NCBI RefSeq assembly: GCF_013364235.1
Contig: NZ_CP054919.1
Location: forward strand, 6,889,728 to 6,953,727
DNA from: Kitasatospora sp. NA04385
GTDB taxonomy: Bacteria > Actinomycetota > Actinomycetes > Streptomycetales > Streptomycetaceae
Reading direction: 5' to 3'
Length of the DNA: 64,000 nt
In this document: positions 63,321-64,000 of the stretch, piece by piece
How positions within the stretch are numbered: the stretch's first letter is position 1
Layout: the number at the start of each line of letters is the position of its first letter
The notes under the pieces: generated by a model
The model's input: the letters and a program-made list of their open reading frames with translations, nothing else
Databases searched by the model: none
Told to the model about the DNA's origin: nothing
Made by a program: the position numbers and the translations under genes

Positions 63321-64000
63321 ATGCCACCGACACCCGACGCCGCCCAGGCACCCTCCGTCGGGCCCGACCGAGGCCGAGCCGACGCCTGCCCCGGCGCGCT
63401 CCGCCTGCACCCCGCCGAGGACGGGCACCTCGCCCGACTCCGGATACCCGGCGGGCAGCTGACGCACCGTCAGCTGCTCGCCGTGGCCGACGCCGCCGAC
63501 GCGCTCGGCGACGGCGAGGCCGAGATCACCTCGCGCGGAAACCTCCAGCTGCGCGGCCTGGCCGGCCACTGCGCCGCCGACCTCGCCGAACGCCTGCGCA
63601 CCGCGGGCCTGTTGCCCTCCGACACCCACGAACGCGTCCGCAACATCGTCGCCTCCCCGCTCGCCGGACTCGACGGCCGCGGCACCGGCGGAAGCCGGAT
63701 CCTGCAGTGGGTACGGGAGTTGGACGAGGCGCTGTGCGCCGCCCCGTGGGCCGCCGCGCTGTCCGGCAAGTTCCTGTTCGCCCTCGACGACGGCCGCGGC
63801 GACGTCGCCGCGCTCGACGCCGATGTGACCTTGATCGCAGTCGACGGCGGCCGCGCCCTGCTCAGAACCGGCCGGGCCCGCCGCGCCACCGCCGTCGACG
63901 CCCCCGTGCCCGCCGCGCTCGACGCCGCCCGCCGCTTCCTCGCCCTCGCGGGCGGGCGGGCCTGGCACCCGCGCGAGATCCAGCACGAACTCCCCGAGGG
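63321..64000 (+). CDS. cobG: Precorrin-3B synthase CobG, 5' part (3' end outside window)
   Basis: The N-terminal 226 residues are open to the window end. They contain the ferredoxin-like nitrite/sulfite reductase half: A-R-L-R-I-P-G-G-Q-L, the strand-helix I-T-S-R-G-N-L-Q-L-R-G-L, and V-A-S-P-L-A-G-L. CobG uses an Fe-S cluster and oxygen to make precorrin-3B. The Fe-S cysteines lie outside the window. It is divergent from cobN with the riboswitch between; that riboswitch points to cobN, not to this gene. ATG 63321 is chosen; ATG 63309 is in frame. Confidence 0.85.
   Translation, partial: MPPTPDAAQAPSVGPDRGRADACPGALRLHPAEDGHLARLRIPGGQLTHRQLLAVADAADALGDGEAEITSRGNLQLRGLAGHCAADLAERLRTAGLLPSDTHERVRNIVASPLAGLDGRGTGGSRILQWVRELDEALCAAPWAAALSGKFLFALDDGRGDVAALDADVTLIAVDGGRALLRTGRARRATAVDAPVPAALDAARRFLALAGGRAWHPREIQHELPE

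Overview
The window is very GC-rich, its codons end mostly in G or C, and GTG starts are common. It carries actinomycete marker genes: an SAV2177-family methyltransferase, ergothioneine biosynthesis, CebR-type operators, a mycothiol-type DinB protein, and DUF5753/DUF6879 remnants. It is best read as chromosomal DNA of a streptomycete (Streptomyces or Kitasatospora), in a region mixing core metabolism with accessory genes.

Layout. 1-3324: end of a BTAD-type regulator, a VOC protein and a nucleotidyltransferase. 3321-6240: two nested insertion sequences, an IS5-family element carrying a passenger gene that sits in the end of an older, frameshifted IS630 element. 6300-10500: small enzymes (DUF4240, quinone reductase, S66 LD-carboxypeptidase) bordered by two related short-repeat arrays. 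10500-17930: a uridine-kinase-like P-loop protein, the remains of a Tn554-like recombinase module, a GlxA-type regulator divergent from an HD-domain protein, an MFS exporter divergent from an ArsR-type regulator, DUF3592 and RidA. 18071-20338: a 755-residue protein with a caspase-like core that appears to lack its nucleophile. 20404-25075: a DinB protein, then a beta-oxidation-like set (SDR, thiolase, acyl-CoA dehydrogenase) divergent from a TetR regulator with a palindromic operator between them.

25191-33113 (minus strand): a kinase-fold fusion protein, then a tightly overlapping five-gene unit, patB-egtA-egtB-egtC-egtD. This encodes ergothioneine biosynthesis plus a MalY/PatB-type C-S lyase that could do the EgtE step. 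As read here, egtA contains a frameshift. 33386-40212: an esterase, a WYL regulator, a two-domain O-methyltransferase, a GNAT, a HIT-like protein and an AlkZ-like protein. 41012-43252: a secreted GH6 cellulase with two near-identical FnIII modules and CBM2, behind CebR operators. 43460-44420: a collapsed GH15 pseudogene.

44626-49783: the SAV2177 methyltransferase is coupled by a 4-nt overlap to a PAS-GGDEF-EAL c-di-GMP protein, followed by a Tat-exported ricin-lectin/SGNH hydrolase. 49980-51252: decayed DUF5753 and DUF6879 fragments behind ribA. 51515-55613: two large unrecognised proteins in convergent orientation, the more enigmatic having a Ser/Thr-rich loop between charged helices. 55840-59116: an oxidoreductase/VOC pair and Lnt. 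59228 to the end: cobN behind a cobalamin riboswitch and a small coupled leader ORF, divergent from cobG, which runs off the window.

No tRNA, rRNA or CRISPR array was recognised. The best candidates for something undescribed are the 921/438-residue convergent pair, the caspase-like pseudoenzyme, the PatB-linked ergothioneine operon, and the leader ORF between the B12 riboswitch and cobN.
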